From Crossaster papposus (taxonomy: Eukaryota > Echinodermata > Asteroidea > Velatida > Solasteridae): 64,000 nt of DNA. Positions 11,470 through 22,399 of the stretch are shown piece after piece; position 1 is the first letter of the stretch, and every line of letters begins with the position of its first letter. The DNA lies in assembly GCA_037893245.1 (NCBI GenBank), contig JBAIAA010000450.1, forward strand, positions 124,001 through 188,000. The letters are read 5' to 3'. Below the pieces are notes generated by a model, which ran no database searches, had not been told where the DNA came from, and was given only the letters and a program-made list of their open reading frames with translations. The position numbers and the translations under genes are program-made.

Positions 11470-11490
11470 TAAAGGTAGAATACACCATTT
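11470..11490. repeat. Solo end of the TTAA MITE family
   Basis: TTTAAAGGTAGAATACACC matches the terminal repeat seen at 32271 and 61330. No second end was found within several hundred bases, so this is either a solo end or a badly worn copy. Confidence 0.45.
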
Positions 11491-14400
11491 GCAGAAATAA
11501 AACATGTTTACTTCCAAAATATTAAGAAATATCTTACTTATTTAAAAGAATCTAGGCTTCCAGCAAAATGATTGCGCGAGATATTGTGTAATTGTTTCGG
11601 AAAAAATTATACTGAAATGTCTACACTGTACAACCAAATTGGTCAAGTGTATTGGGGAATCATATTGCCCAATGTTGATGAACATATCAACTGCATGCCT
11701 ACAATCCTGGACAAATTCTTTCCAATAGTCTTCTTCTTTCGTATGATGATGAGCAGCTTAACGTGTTACTGTATACATCGGTTTGATGACAGGGTTAGAA
11801 CAGGGTGGACCGCGTGAAAGTTGTCATCTCTCACCCTTTTCTAATAGTTACAGTCCATGTTTACCATGAATAATATTATCCAACAATGTAATAAACTAAA
11901 CTTATATTTTATAAGTAAACAGCTTTAAACATCAATAAATACGCTTCGTATCAAGATTGTATAGCGCCTATGTTTCGAAATGTGCGGGTATAAGCAAATT
12001 GTTCACGTGGCGTTATTATTATTATTTGTTGTGAGAGTTATATAATTTCACCAACAAATCTATTTTAATATAATAATAATTGTTTGCATCTTTCTTGATT
12101 TTTTAGATAAATTAAAAACGCAAAATACAAGTGAAACCATAAAATAAAAATTATTGGAAAAACTTGCCCGGGTGCCAAAGTTACTCCATTTTATGGTAAT
12201 ATTTGTGTTACAATTAACTTACATGTATTTAGACTCATACATAGTTCTTATTTCTTCACGAATGGTGCTCAAATAATTCTTATAAGTTACTATTATCGAT
12301 GTTCATCCCGAAAATAGAGTTTGGTTTAAACTGCTATCTTTTTGTAAAACAAATGTTGTTTTCACTTTCATACGTGATATTATAGAACACCCAAATAATC
12401 CACTCACGTTTTGCCATGGATTGGTTACTTTATAATGTTTGAATTAGTTGCGGCCCGACAAAAATAAGGCGTGTCCTTATTGTATGGGTTGTGAGTGAAA
12501 AGACTCCAAATGAAAAGCAGAGGGTTGAAAACGTCTAAAACGGAAAAAAAGGTAGTTTACTGTTTAAACAAAACACATAAATTAAACGTTCATGATAGAA
12601 GAACAACTATAGGAATGGAAGTTTGTTCGCTTTTACATCCAGATAATCTCTGGATAATCCAAAAAAGCCAAGGAAATTGTTTCTTTAAAAAGTGATCATT
12701 CTGCAAAAGCAAGCGCCCGTCTCTCCTAGATCGGTTTAGCAGGATAACTGAACATTAATACCCTTGACGGGATAATCCCACGCTTAATCTCTTTTCAAAA
12801 TCGTCTGGATTCAAATCGTCTGAAGCAAATATCCCCAAGATAAATACATAATCCGTTGGCGAAGAGATGCAAATCAACTATAATATCTCTATATTTTATA
12901 CCCTGCGGCTAACTCTCTCGTCAATAACAAAAATATATTTGCATGTTTAAAATAAATGCGGGCATTTTCCCACTCAAGGAACGATGAACTTGACGACCGA
13001 AAAACTCATTTAAAACAGTCCATGCAAAGTACGTGTATCGTTAAAAATGTGAAACCGAGAAATTACAATTGTATGCAATTTAATCGAGCAGTAAACCCTT
13101 TAAACGAAATAAAATGATTGTAATTATAAGTCTTAATGGTTTCCATAGAAATTGAAATGGTCCACTTTGTTTGTCCACAATGGTCCGTTTGTTTAACTTC
13201 AAGTGTGTTGTTGTAAAGAAACAGTTATACGCTTTGTGGCAAAATGAAAATATAACTCCTTTGCAGAGGAATACACTTTTTATTTGTAGAAAAACACCAA
13301 GATTGTCTCTGCGTGTGACTTCAAGAAACAGCTCTTCGTGAAATGTGTGAATTAATTCATTCCGTAAAATTCCGTATACATAACGCAATTTGGCGTGTTA
13401 CAATAAAAGCAACTCGACAAGATTTGTCACTATTCATGTTTACATGCTAAACAACTTTAGCATCAGGATGGGTAGTGTTCAGCCATTGAACATTGATGTT
13501 TAGGAATTGGACACGTTCGTTTAGCTGCTAATCACCAACAACTCATCAATATTGCAACACTTGCACATTCAAACAAAATCGAAACACTTGACCCTATGGG
13601 CAATTATTTTGAACTCTCTTTGGAAATTTCTAATAACTAAAACAAAACTATCAGATTTGGAAATTTCGATAGAAAATAATGACGTGGCGACTTGATCTGA
13701 AGTTACTTCGCAAGATCTACGTCAATACGTTGGGCACGTTGATTCAACATCGTAGGACTCGTTCGTGCACTCGAGAGCGTTAAAATGATAGGGTTAAGAG
13801 TTGAGTGTATGGAGTGAATGCGTGTATGTTCTTTTACAGTACTTTGTCTGCGATGCTAACGAAAAACTCTGCATTTAATTAACCCCCGTGAACCTTACGA
13901 GCCATAAACATTCATGTGCTGATGTGCTGATGTGCATTCTGCACAAATCGTGCTTAGAGATCCAAACGAGGCTTCAACGATTGGAAATGTTGGTAACATT
14001 ATTCTGTTACGAAATTTATCGGAACTGTTTAATACTGAGCTCTGACTTAAATTAAAGGAAACGATGACAGTGTATCTCATTAAAATGCTACCAACCTTAC
14101 TCCAGCGAGCGCGTTTAAACCATTTTGTCAAATTAACATTTTGTTAGCAAACTTTTTCCGAACTTCTCTAGCGATGCATGTCAAAGGTTTATCTACTTTG
14201 GCTGGTTTTCATTTAATTGACAAAATAAGGCAATTTTGACGCATCGCGGTTGGAAGCAACGAAATTCGGCATTTGTGGTGAAACTTCAAGCCAATTTTAC
14301 GTTACAGTCTGATAACTGAATTGCATCGTTTCCAAGAAATTCACGTTGATATAAATTCAATTCTTCCCTGGCCACTGCCTCAATTCTATCTTCAGCCCCA

Positions 14401-15579
14401 ATGACGAAAAAATGTATAAAGTCGACGTTCACAAACTTTTTTCAGGGGCGTAATTCGTGCACTGAAAAGTTCGAGCCGTAAAAACAAACATGCTGACAAA
14501 AAGTCGTATAATTGTTCTCATGCTTCCTAGATTTAGATGTGATCGGAAACATAACAGTTATGTGATTTATATTTGATAGTAATTCGAAAACTTTATTTTG
14601 GAAAAAGTGTTCAAGTTTTATATTTGTTGTTTCTGTATTATGGCCTATAATGTTTGCATTCGCTCTATTCCGATAAACGTTTCCACGCAGAAACACTTTC
14701 AATTGGTAGATATGCAACATTTTAAAAACAAATACTCGCAATTTAACACATAAATAACAATTATTCTGACGCGAGACTTTTTACAAACTCATACACAGAA
14801 TTCCCTATCGGTTTAAAAACAATTGAAATCTAACAAAGCACGCAAACTATGAAAACAAAACCATAATGTTTTTTGTACAAATCAGTAATTCGCAGAAGAG
14901 CAGAAAGCCCGTGCCACATGCTGTGGTACTCGAAGGGTGCTCCAGCGTCTCTCGCCCCATCGTTGTACCGCCGATCGTGCGCCGCGATTGGTCTGGTCCT
15001 TCCGTGGAAAAGGTTATAAGAAATTATCTACATTAATTTTTTCCTCAATTTGTTTTGAAAGTCGAGAGGGGCTTTCTAACTTTGCTTAAAAATTGTATAG
15101 TTTGCCCATTGACCGATAAATTGTTTGCCTTAATACCATAATAGACCTACAGACTTCATTGTTTTACATTTTGTTGCTGAGTTTGAGGCATTATTTCAGC
15201 ATGTTGTTTAACCGTGTCGCCAGAAGTGCCATTACAAATTCAAATCGTCTGCTCCATTTTCGCGCCCGATCATTGTGTATACTTAGGTGATCACTCATTA
15301 TGTATTTCATCTAGTACACTATCGGCAATTTTTATCTCATATCAAAATGTTGAAATGTAATGTAACATTTATGAAATGTTCACATTATGATGATTTAATA
15401 TGCCACTTTTCCCAGCCGCGTATAGGCGTATTAATTTCGATGGTCCCTATTAGTTGTCGTCGGCCAAGGTACTAGTGAAATCACTATGCATTTTGTCCCA
15501 CTGAAATGTCAAAAGTTGGAAGTCGGCGGTGAACATTATTTTTATTAACAAACTCAAAAAAGCCCCCGTAAAACAAGCC

Positions 15580-15700
15580 TGCTTGATGATCTGTTTTGTC
15601 TGAAGAAAGTCAAGGAACCAGACTACAAGACTACTTTGTCTTGGTTTTTTTCTAGCATCTATGAACATAAACCTTGAACAGGTCGGCATCAAAATGTAGA
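15580..15700 (-). repeat. Fragment of the TTAA MITE family
   Basis: GAAAGTCAAGGAACCAGACTA, CTTGGTTTTT and CATCTATGAACATAAACC follow in the same order as the copy at 33.8-34.2 kb. Both termini are missing. Confidence 0.6.
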
Positions 15701-16339
15701 CTACGCGTAATTTGACGAAAGTAATTGATACCGTATTGTAAAAATGACTGTATAACTATAAGATAAACATCCCCGAAATTATTATGATATGAATCTCATG
15801 GTAAGTATGATGAATAATTAGGAAAAATAACTCATTTTTTGCCTATAATATTTTTACGTCAATAGTTTGTATGTACGCCAAACTGGTGGGCACAAAAAGC
15901 GTGTCGAATCCGCCATCAAAACATAATAGGGCCTCTGTCGGGTTATGCTATCTTATACGTGAGACAAACGATGATTATGAGTAATTTTGAAATAAAATGT
16001 TCTGTCCAGATGTAGAAAAGATAGGCGGGTAAATTGATACAATGAGTCGTCTCTGACGGTTGTTACATGATCGGGTGGTCCCCCTGTCCCTTCGGGCTAA
16101 CCCATACTGTTATATCACGCGCTGTACCGCGTGTTCATGCCTTGCACCGTCGTTGTGTCCTCGTCAGTTCATAACACATCGCGCGTGTGATTCACACAAA
16201 CAACAACCTTCTTTTCTAATTCTTGATAGAGTGTAATATCAAACAAAAGGCAAATTTAACATGACAACGAACCACTAGAGAGAATAATTTAAGGCAGTGT
16301 TTAGTGTACAAGTACAATCTTTAATCCGAGTATCAAAGC

Positions 16340-17600
16340 CATTGAGCCAAACACATAACTATTAGCAATTGCTTTAAGTTATAAGCAGATACAATGAGCA
16401 ATTGCTCCAAAAACATATTGAGCCGAATACGTAAACACTATAGCAATTGCTTTTTCTAGTTTTTTGCTGACATTTTTATACAGTAAAAATTTGAAATTGC
16501 TAACAAGCAAAAGATTCTATACTTTTAAGCAAAAAGTACACATGCTTGTTTCTTGCAAGCAAATGCTTTCCAAATTATTAATTCATTGCTTAAAAATGTA
16601 AACATAAAACAAGGTTTTGCTTTTGTCATCGAGCAATTGCTTAAAAAGATTTACATCCAAGCTTTACAATTACGAACGCTTTAGCAGACATTTGGGTGAA
16701 TAGCGCTATGGTTTCGAATTAAAGCAAATGCAAGGCAAGCTTAATAAAAAGCCGTTAGTTAAAGCAAATAGTTTTATATACGTTTTTTAAGCAATTTGTT
16801 TCTGCTTGATGAGCTTTTGATTTAGCTCGGTGCTTCTGCTTATAGGCAATTGCTAGTTTGTATGCATTCGTCCCATTGTTCAGAACCTAAGCATTTGCTA
16901 TAGGCAAGCGATAAGCACAAGCTGTTAGTCAAAGTAAAAGGTTATGCAATGGGCCGAATTAAAATTAGCAATTGCTTATATAAGCAATGTTTAAAAACGT
17001 ATACATAACCTTTTGCTTTGACTAATTCATAGCTTTTACTTAAGGTTTCCAAACAAATGCTCAAGTTCTGAACAATAGCGCCATTCATCCAGATGTGCAC
17101 CGAGACAGGCTTAAATGTCAAGCTTTTTATAGACGCAGGTTTTGCTCCTTATCCGCACACACTTTCCAAAATGGCTACAGAGAGTGATGTTGATCAAACT
17201 GCTGTCAAATTTGACAAAGTGTAATAATATAGTTAAAAAAACATGTATTTATAGAGAAGAGTCACATCCATCTAACTACCGACAGCAAGGGAAAGAAAGT
17301 GAGGGCACGTGGTGGTAACGGTCGATCTTGTCTGATATGCAAGAGGTCAAGCTACCAAAGGAAGAACTTGAAACTCTACAAGCAATATTGCTCAATGACA
17401 AAAGCAAAACCTTGTTTTTATGTATACATTTTGTAAACAATTGCTAATCTGAGAAGCATTTTGCTTGCAAGAAACTAACTTTTGCTTTTGCTTAAAAGTA
17501 GAAGCTTTTGCTTGTTCGCAATTTCTTATTTGTATGAATAAAAAAATGTTAGCTAAGCCCTAGAAAAAGCATTGCTAGTTTGTATGTATTTGGCCCTTTG
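16340..17600. mobile_element. Nested palindromic element built on AGCAATTGCT
   Basis: The outer ends are CATTGAGCCAAACACATAAC (16340) and, reverse-complemented, CAAAGGGCCAAATACATACA (17600). Each is followed by an AGCAAT(TG)CT block. Related termini recur internally near 16415 and 16947 (forward) and near 16846-16879 (reverse). The arms about 16410-16720 and 17080-17595 pair over several hundred bases; shared blocks include AAGGTTTTGCTTTTGTCAT and TTTCTTGCAAGCAAA. The CA...TG ends resemble those of hAT elements, but no 8 bp duplication was found. Several related short elements appear to have inserted into or duplicated within each other. No coding frame. Confidence 0.75.
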
Positions 17601-17601
17601 T

Positions 17602-18840
17602 GGTAATAATTTAGTGGGTTACCTTTGGGAGAACTGCATGGAAATGTTCAAAATAAAAGTATTTTGGGATTAACGAACCTGGACTTGTATATATTTTTCA
17701 GTATATCTCGTTCTGTGTTTTCATCAAAATCGACATGGCTTGTTTGGTATCCTATTCTGATATCAAATTATTCATTGTTAACATTAATTTTAAAGAAGAT
17801 ACATTTTGACAGCGATTAAAGCCGTGATTTTTTAATCCACGGTCTGTCAATCAACTACAGGCTTTGAACTGGGAAAACACATTCACTTCCAAGATTAGAA
17901 TTCATACATTTTTCTTCTAATCCTTTCACACCCTCGCTATTTCTTGGTACAAAATACATAAAACCTCGTTCGTCGATAAATTGATAGCCGGTCGTGTTCT
18001 GTTCTTCGGTGGTGCCGCGACTGTTATACTGGTGATACTCGAGAACCCACCGTATTGTCGGGTGTTGGGTTTGTGGGGGTCGAAACCAAGTAAAGCCGGC
18101 GGGCCCGAGTCTCGCGGATCCCGCCCGGGGCGTTTTGCGACGCGGAGGTTATTCAACCCCATACGAAAAAAAAAGAAAATAGAAAAACGGGGAAAAGATT
18201 TTTCGGCAAGTAAAATCCAATAGTTTCTCCTGATTGAAGATCGATATTGGGTTATTTCTGTGTAGTCTATAATAGTGATTTCTTCCTTATCATATACCGT
18301 AAAATGAAATTACTTGTGTGTGTGTTAAGTACTTAAATCGGCCTGAGTTTATTTGTATAAGGAGTGATCCCGATAAGTTGTTCAACCTATGTAAAATATG
18401 CACATTGTTTTGGTATAATAACTCTATGAAGAATGCGATTTTTGATGGGGGGAAAAACACGTTTCTCTGTGACATTATTTTGCTGTATTCGTTTCTTTGC
18501 AATGACAGTCCCACTGTAATGCTGTTAATGTTCATCATTGGCTTTTTAGTTTGGTGTTGCGAGTTTTGCGACGCACGACACTGGGTGCTGTTCATGATAT
18601 CAACTTGTATGTACATCTGTATTATGCAAACTTGCGCGCTATAACGTCCTGTAACCACTGCAAACTGGTGCCCTATATAGCTTTTGTGCTATTTTTTCTT
18701 CGATTTTTAGTGAACTATACCGGCATTTTACAAGGTCATCTTAAATTCTGAAATGCTCTCCACATAAATCTGGGATACTCCCCAACCCCGGAGATTTACG
18801 CTCTTGGTGCGGCACCATCAAATTGAAGGGCACCACCAAC
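17602..18840. other. No gene seen; GC-rich patch at 17990-18160
   Basis: An isolated GC-rich patch holds GGCGGGCCCGAGTCTCGCGG. It resembles no rRNA or coding family I know. The frames of 108 and 122 codons at 18.3-18.65 kb overlap on opposite strands and have no family signature. Confidence 0.45.
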
Positions 18841-18841
18841 A

Positions 18842-18911
18842 AGTAGTTTACCACTTGTAAGTGGTTTATTAGCGGTTTACCACTTATGAGTGGTTTACCA
18901 CTTTTGAGCGG
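18842..18911. repeat. Short palindromic tandem repeat (GTTTACCACTT)
   Basis: Three units share GTTTACCACTT followed by an AAGTGG or GAGTGG complement, giving local dyad symmetry. It may be the end of a small foldback element. Confidence 0.7.
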
Positions 18912-20168
18912 TCGTTATAAAAGGATATTATACCTTCTGCAACTATCCCAAAAGTAACCAACCAAATTATTTTTCAAAAGCTAAATTAATGTGAAGATAT
19001 TAATGACGTTCAACTCCCTGTAAAATTATTCTTGTTGGCATGCTGTCATTTTGAAGAAAATTTAAAAAGAAGCCGAAAAATGCATCTCAGAGAAGCATTT
19101 AAACAAAATTTAACTGGTAGTTGATTCAAAAGCGAAATCTTGTATTATTTTCTCGGAATGTAGGCCTATCATTTACAGAGCTAAAACTTCGTCATGTTAG
19201 TTGTCAAGCACCATTATTTAAATGTGGAGAATGTTTGGTGCTTCAAATACGCTTCAAATTGTAACAAATAAAAAGGGTTAACCATAATAGGCCTATACAC
19301 AAATTATTGTTGATGTTTGATTAACGCGAACCAAGCGAAACCGGTATACCCGGCTACCGCTACACGCAAATGTGCCGATGGTGTTTTTCTTAGTGATCAA
19401 TGTATTACAAATAATTTAAAAAAATCCGACTTTTACACTATTTTTCTTATTTGAAGGGTCCGGAAGCGCGCCACCAAGGGTCACCTTTCAGGCTCCATGT
19501 ATCTTGAGTAGTCAAGGTCAAAGGTTATTTGGGATAAAATCGCCGACGTTATGTCAGGCGATGTTAGGTGACGTGAACACGCATGATAATTAACGTGCTC
19601 GTCTTGCGATCACCTGGGGCAGATACAAATGCTCAATCCACCAATGATTATACCTTTAATGCTAGAGTTAGCGTGGTGCACACTCAGTACATCTGAAATC
19701 GGCCAACTCACAAAATCACTTGATTTCAAAATAAGAATACCTGGTACTCTGTAATTATGGTTAAATATCAACTTACAATTGGTCATCAGAGATGTAAATA
19801 TAGATTTTTACACGAAGTTGGCATAAATCGGCATAAAACTGCCATAATCAAAGTTTGTTATTTTTCTCGGCTATAGTGCAAGGGCGTGCGAACTTGTTTA
19901 CTTCGATACGATGATAACCAACTTTTGTTTGTGTTTATTTTAAAATAAATGCAGGATTTAGTTAGAAAAAGGTTTAGAGTTTGGTTATCTGGGAAAATTG
20001 GTTCAGCTACTGCAGAACACGTACATTTTGTCTTATTTTAAGAGTTAAAATTCTCACCCGGCATCAAAACTAGATTATCTTTCGGAACTACAATGAATAC
20101 ACTGTTAAATACGTCAATGAGGGGCAAAATCCTCACATTGAAAGCTGGGAACGAATGATTATTTGCCC
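18912..20168. other. No gene seen
   Basis: AT-rich DNA with two TAGGCCTAT motifs (19.16 and 19.29 kb). No frame or repeat is supported. Confidence 0.5.
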
Positions 20169-20169
20169 A

Positions 20170-20556
20170 AATGAAGCGAATTTTGCCGAAGATGCCAGCG
20201 TGGTTGTATGTGCTGTACTGATTGTTGCTTATACGGTACATTCAATCACATTCAATCACATTCAATCTGTTAAAAAATGTACTAATAAACACACCTAAAA
20301 TGTCCTGATATTTAAGCCTATAACCAAAGCCATCAGTAGAGGCAATAGCGTCTTTTGATTGCATACAAAATAAAGCGAATTTCGCCCAAATTTACCAGCG
20401 TTTTTGTATTATAACTTTGTATTTATATTATTCAGTCTAATTAGCAATTTTTTAGAAAATGTACCAAAAATATATAATACAATGGCCTCATGATATTTCA
20501 GCCTCTAATATCAAGGCCTTCTTCAGAAACAATAGCATCAGGTCATTTTAACTGTT
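20170..20556. repeat. Old direct duplication, about 200 bp period
   Basis: Unit A (about 20170-20362) and unit B (about 20369-20556) share ordered blocks. AAGCGAATT..GCC..GAT/AAATTTACCAGCG is one. AAAATGTAC with TGATATTT, AGCCT and ATAGCRTC follows. The spacing stays close to 199 bp. Divergence is high, so the duplication is old. The 10 bp triplet at 20239-20267 lies inside unit A. Confidence 0.55.
20239..20267. repeat. Triplicated 10 bp unit ACATTCAATC
   Basis: Three exact or near-exact head-to-tail copies of ACATTCAATC. Confidence 0.85.
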
Positions 20557-21879
20557 TAATTTGTATATTCCGTGTCAAACCAGTCGGTGAGTAGTTTTCA
20601 GCAGTTTTATTTCCTTTTCCTGCAAGAGTGTTCATCTTGTTTTATGATGCAAAAGTTAGTTTGGTTCAGGAGGTCTGGTGGGGAATTATGTCGGTGTTTC
20701 CAAGGGCGCGGCGCGTTTGTGCATCAACGTGACCATCAGGGCATTAGGCCCATATCGTCCCAACGGACGATTTGTTGAGTGCGTTAAATAGTTGAGTATG
20801 TTTTTAAAGCATAGTCTGTCACCTTACCAATAATGGCCCATCAGGCGTGATAGATACGTGCGCTATATGATAATTCTGTAGTATTATTGATCGATTGTGG
20901 GCGTGGCAAATGGGCGATCGGTGAGGGGGCGTGGTATACCACGTAGCATTTACCACTTGAGCATGGCTCGATCTACACTGCCCTTGGACACGCATGCCCA
21001 TATTTTAGTATACCTGCATTTTTAGCAATTTTGTTTTCAACGGTATAAAAATAAAGATGAATCGGGTAATTATTTTTGTCTAAATATTCAACAACGGTAA
21101 TAAAAGAACGTGTAGATTGTTTATTTTGGGAATAGATTAAACTATTGTACAAGAATCACTTTTGCGTCAGTATTACCAGCAATACTTATAGCCGCTAATT
21201 TATTTAAAAAATTTAATTTCTGTTTAGTTTTCTTCAAAACAAAGATTGATGTAATGGGAGGGAAAAGGACCTGGTACTTGCAAAGAAAATGTCTCTTTGC
21301 TGGGAATTCAATCTTGTAAAAGCACGCAAAAACGTCCAGTGCGTTAAGGTTTTATTTTTAACCACGCAATTGTTAAAGCCCGCCCTCTCGTGTCAGCGTT
21401 TTTATGTTAAGCTCAGAAATCACTTGGTGGATATAGATTCCACGCTGCGGCAGAAACGACTTCAAATATTTCGAAGGTGTTGCGGTCTTCTAGCGTTAGT
21501 GTAATAAACATTCTAGGTTTTGCTGTTACAAAACAGACAGAAAAAGATTGCGATACTGAGCTATACTGTCTCGTTACTCTCCTTGTCTGAGATCATGAGG
21601 TGTCTTATTGCTACAGGTTCAATGCATTGAGCCTTGTTTTCTCCCCAGTGTACGTAGTAAACATGTCTAGTTATTATTCACTGGACCTATATTTGTGTGG
21701 GGAATGTGTCTTCGCAGCTTTCGCATTCTGCGACTTGTCAACAAAAATTGTTGGACCTAGTTTACCGGAGGGTGGTGAGCCCGTTGATAGATCTGCCGTG
21801 GAGCGGCGTTTCAAAGCACAAAGGATTGTAATTATACGCGCTAGTGGGAGGAGCTAGTCAATCCAATGTCCCCGCTCCA
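20557..21879. other. No gene seen
   Basis: Frames of 60-85 codons match nothing known. GTCGGTGAGTAG at about 20584 is a weak donor-like word without context. No repeat was identified. Confidence 0.45.
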
Positions 21880-22390
21880 AGCATTCACCCGGTGAATATT
21901 TTATTTCTTGCCAAGTACTTGGGACGACTTTTTCTTGGGGTTTGTAGGTGAGCCGTCAGCCAAGGTAGGCGGTAAAGGTGCGCCCGTCATTGACTGTTGC
22001 TGTCACGGTAGACTAACTCCTGACTCCGGCTGGGTTCCGTTCCGGGGTTTGGCCCCCTTGTTCCCGTCCGTGTGTCCGTCGGTACGAGGACCCTGTCGCT
22101 AGCCTGCCCAGTGAGGGTGCACTGTTGACTTCACCGTACGATCATCACGCTGCTTTCACGGTGTGTACCATTGCAGTGTACCGTCTCTTCTTCACGCCTC
22201 TATCAAGCCTACATACTTCAAGCAGCGACACATTAGCCTATTTTTCCTGTGCCATATCGGACACTTACTACCGCAGACCTAACATTAGACGACGGTCGGA
22301 AACTCTTCGTTGGACAAGCCACGTCTTGTAGACTGCTTCAGATACAATCTTGATTTGTTTCTCCTTGACATGACCTCCCCTCTGTTTGAG
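21880..22390 (+). other. Possible first exon ending MTSPLFE|GTAAGT
   Basis: This is a GC-richer block against AT-rich flanks. At its 3' edge, ATG at 22370 opens exactly seven codons (MTSPLFE) to 22390, followed by GAG|GTAAGTCTTTTTC, a strong donor in phase 0. I do not recognise the N-terminus. No TATA box, acceptor or continuing exon could be linked. The longer frames inside the block (64 and 68 codons) show no family resemblance. This is the best candidate coding start in the window, but only a candidate. Confidence 0.25.
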
Positions 22391-22399
22391 GTAAGTCTT

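Larger units (their letters stand above)
11448..16339. other. No gene seen; long AT-rich stretch
   Basis: Nearly 5 kb without a credible frame. TTTAAAGGTAGAATACACC at about 11470 matches one end of the TTAA MITE family with no partner end nearby. A fragment of that family lies at 15580-15700. The rest shows no repeat or signal I can name. The composition fits intron or intergenic DNA. Confidence 0.5.

Noticed and set aside
15794-15812. TCATGGTAAGTATG as a splice donor
   Set aside because: It sits in plain AT-rich DNA with no GC block or frame before it, so it is likely chance.
17990-18160. GC-rich patch as a ribosomal RNA fragment
   Set aside because: GGCGGGCCCGAG-type words look rRNA-like at first, but no conserved rRNA motif follows and the flanks do not continue.
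18290-18658. 122-codon reverse and 108-codon forward frames, the latter looking membrane-like
   Set aside because: They overlap on opposite strands, and the hydrophobicity follows from T-rich DNA.
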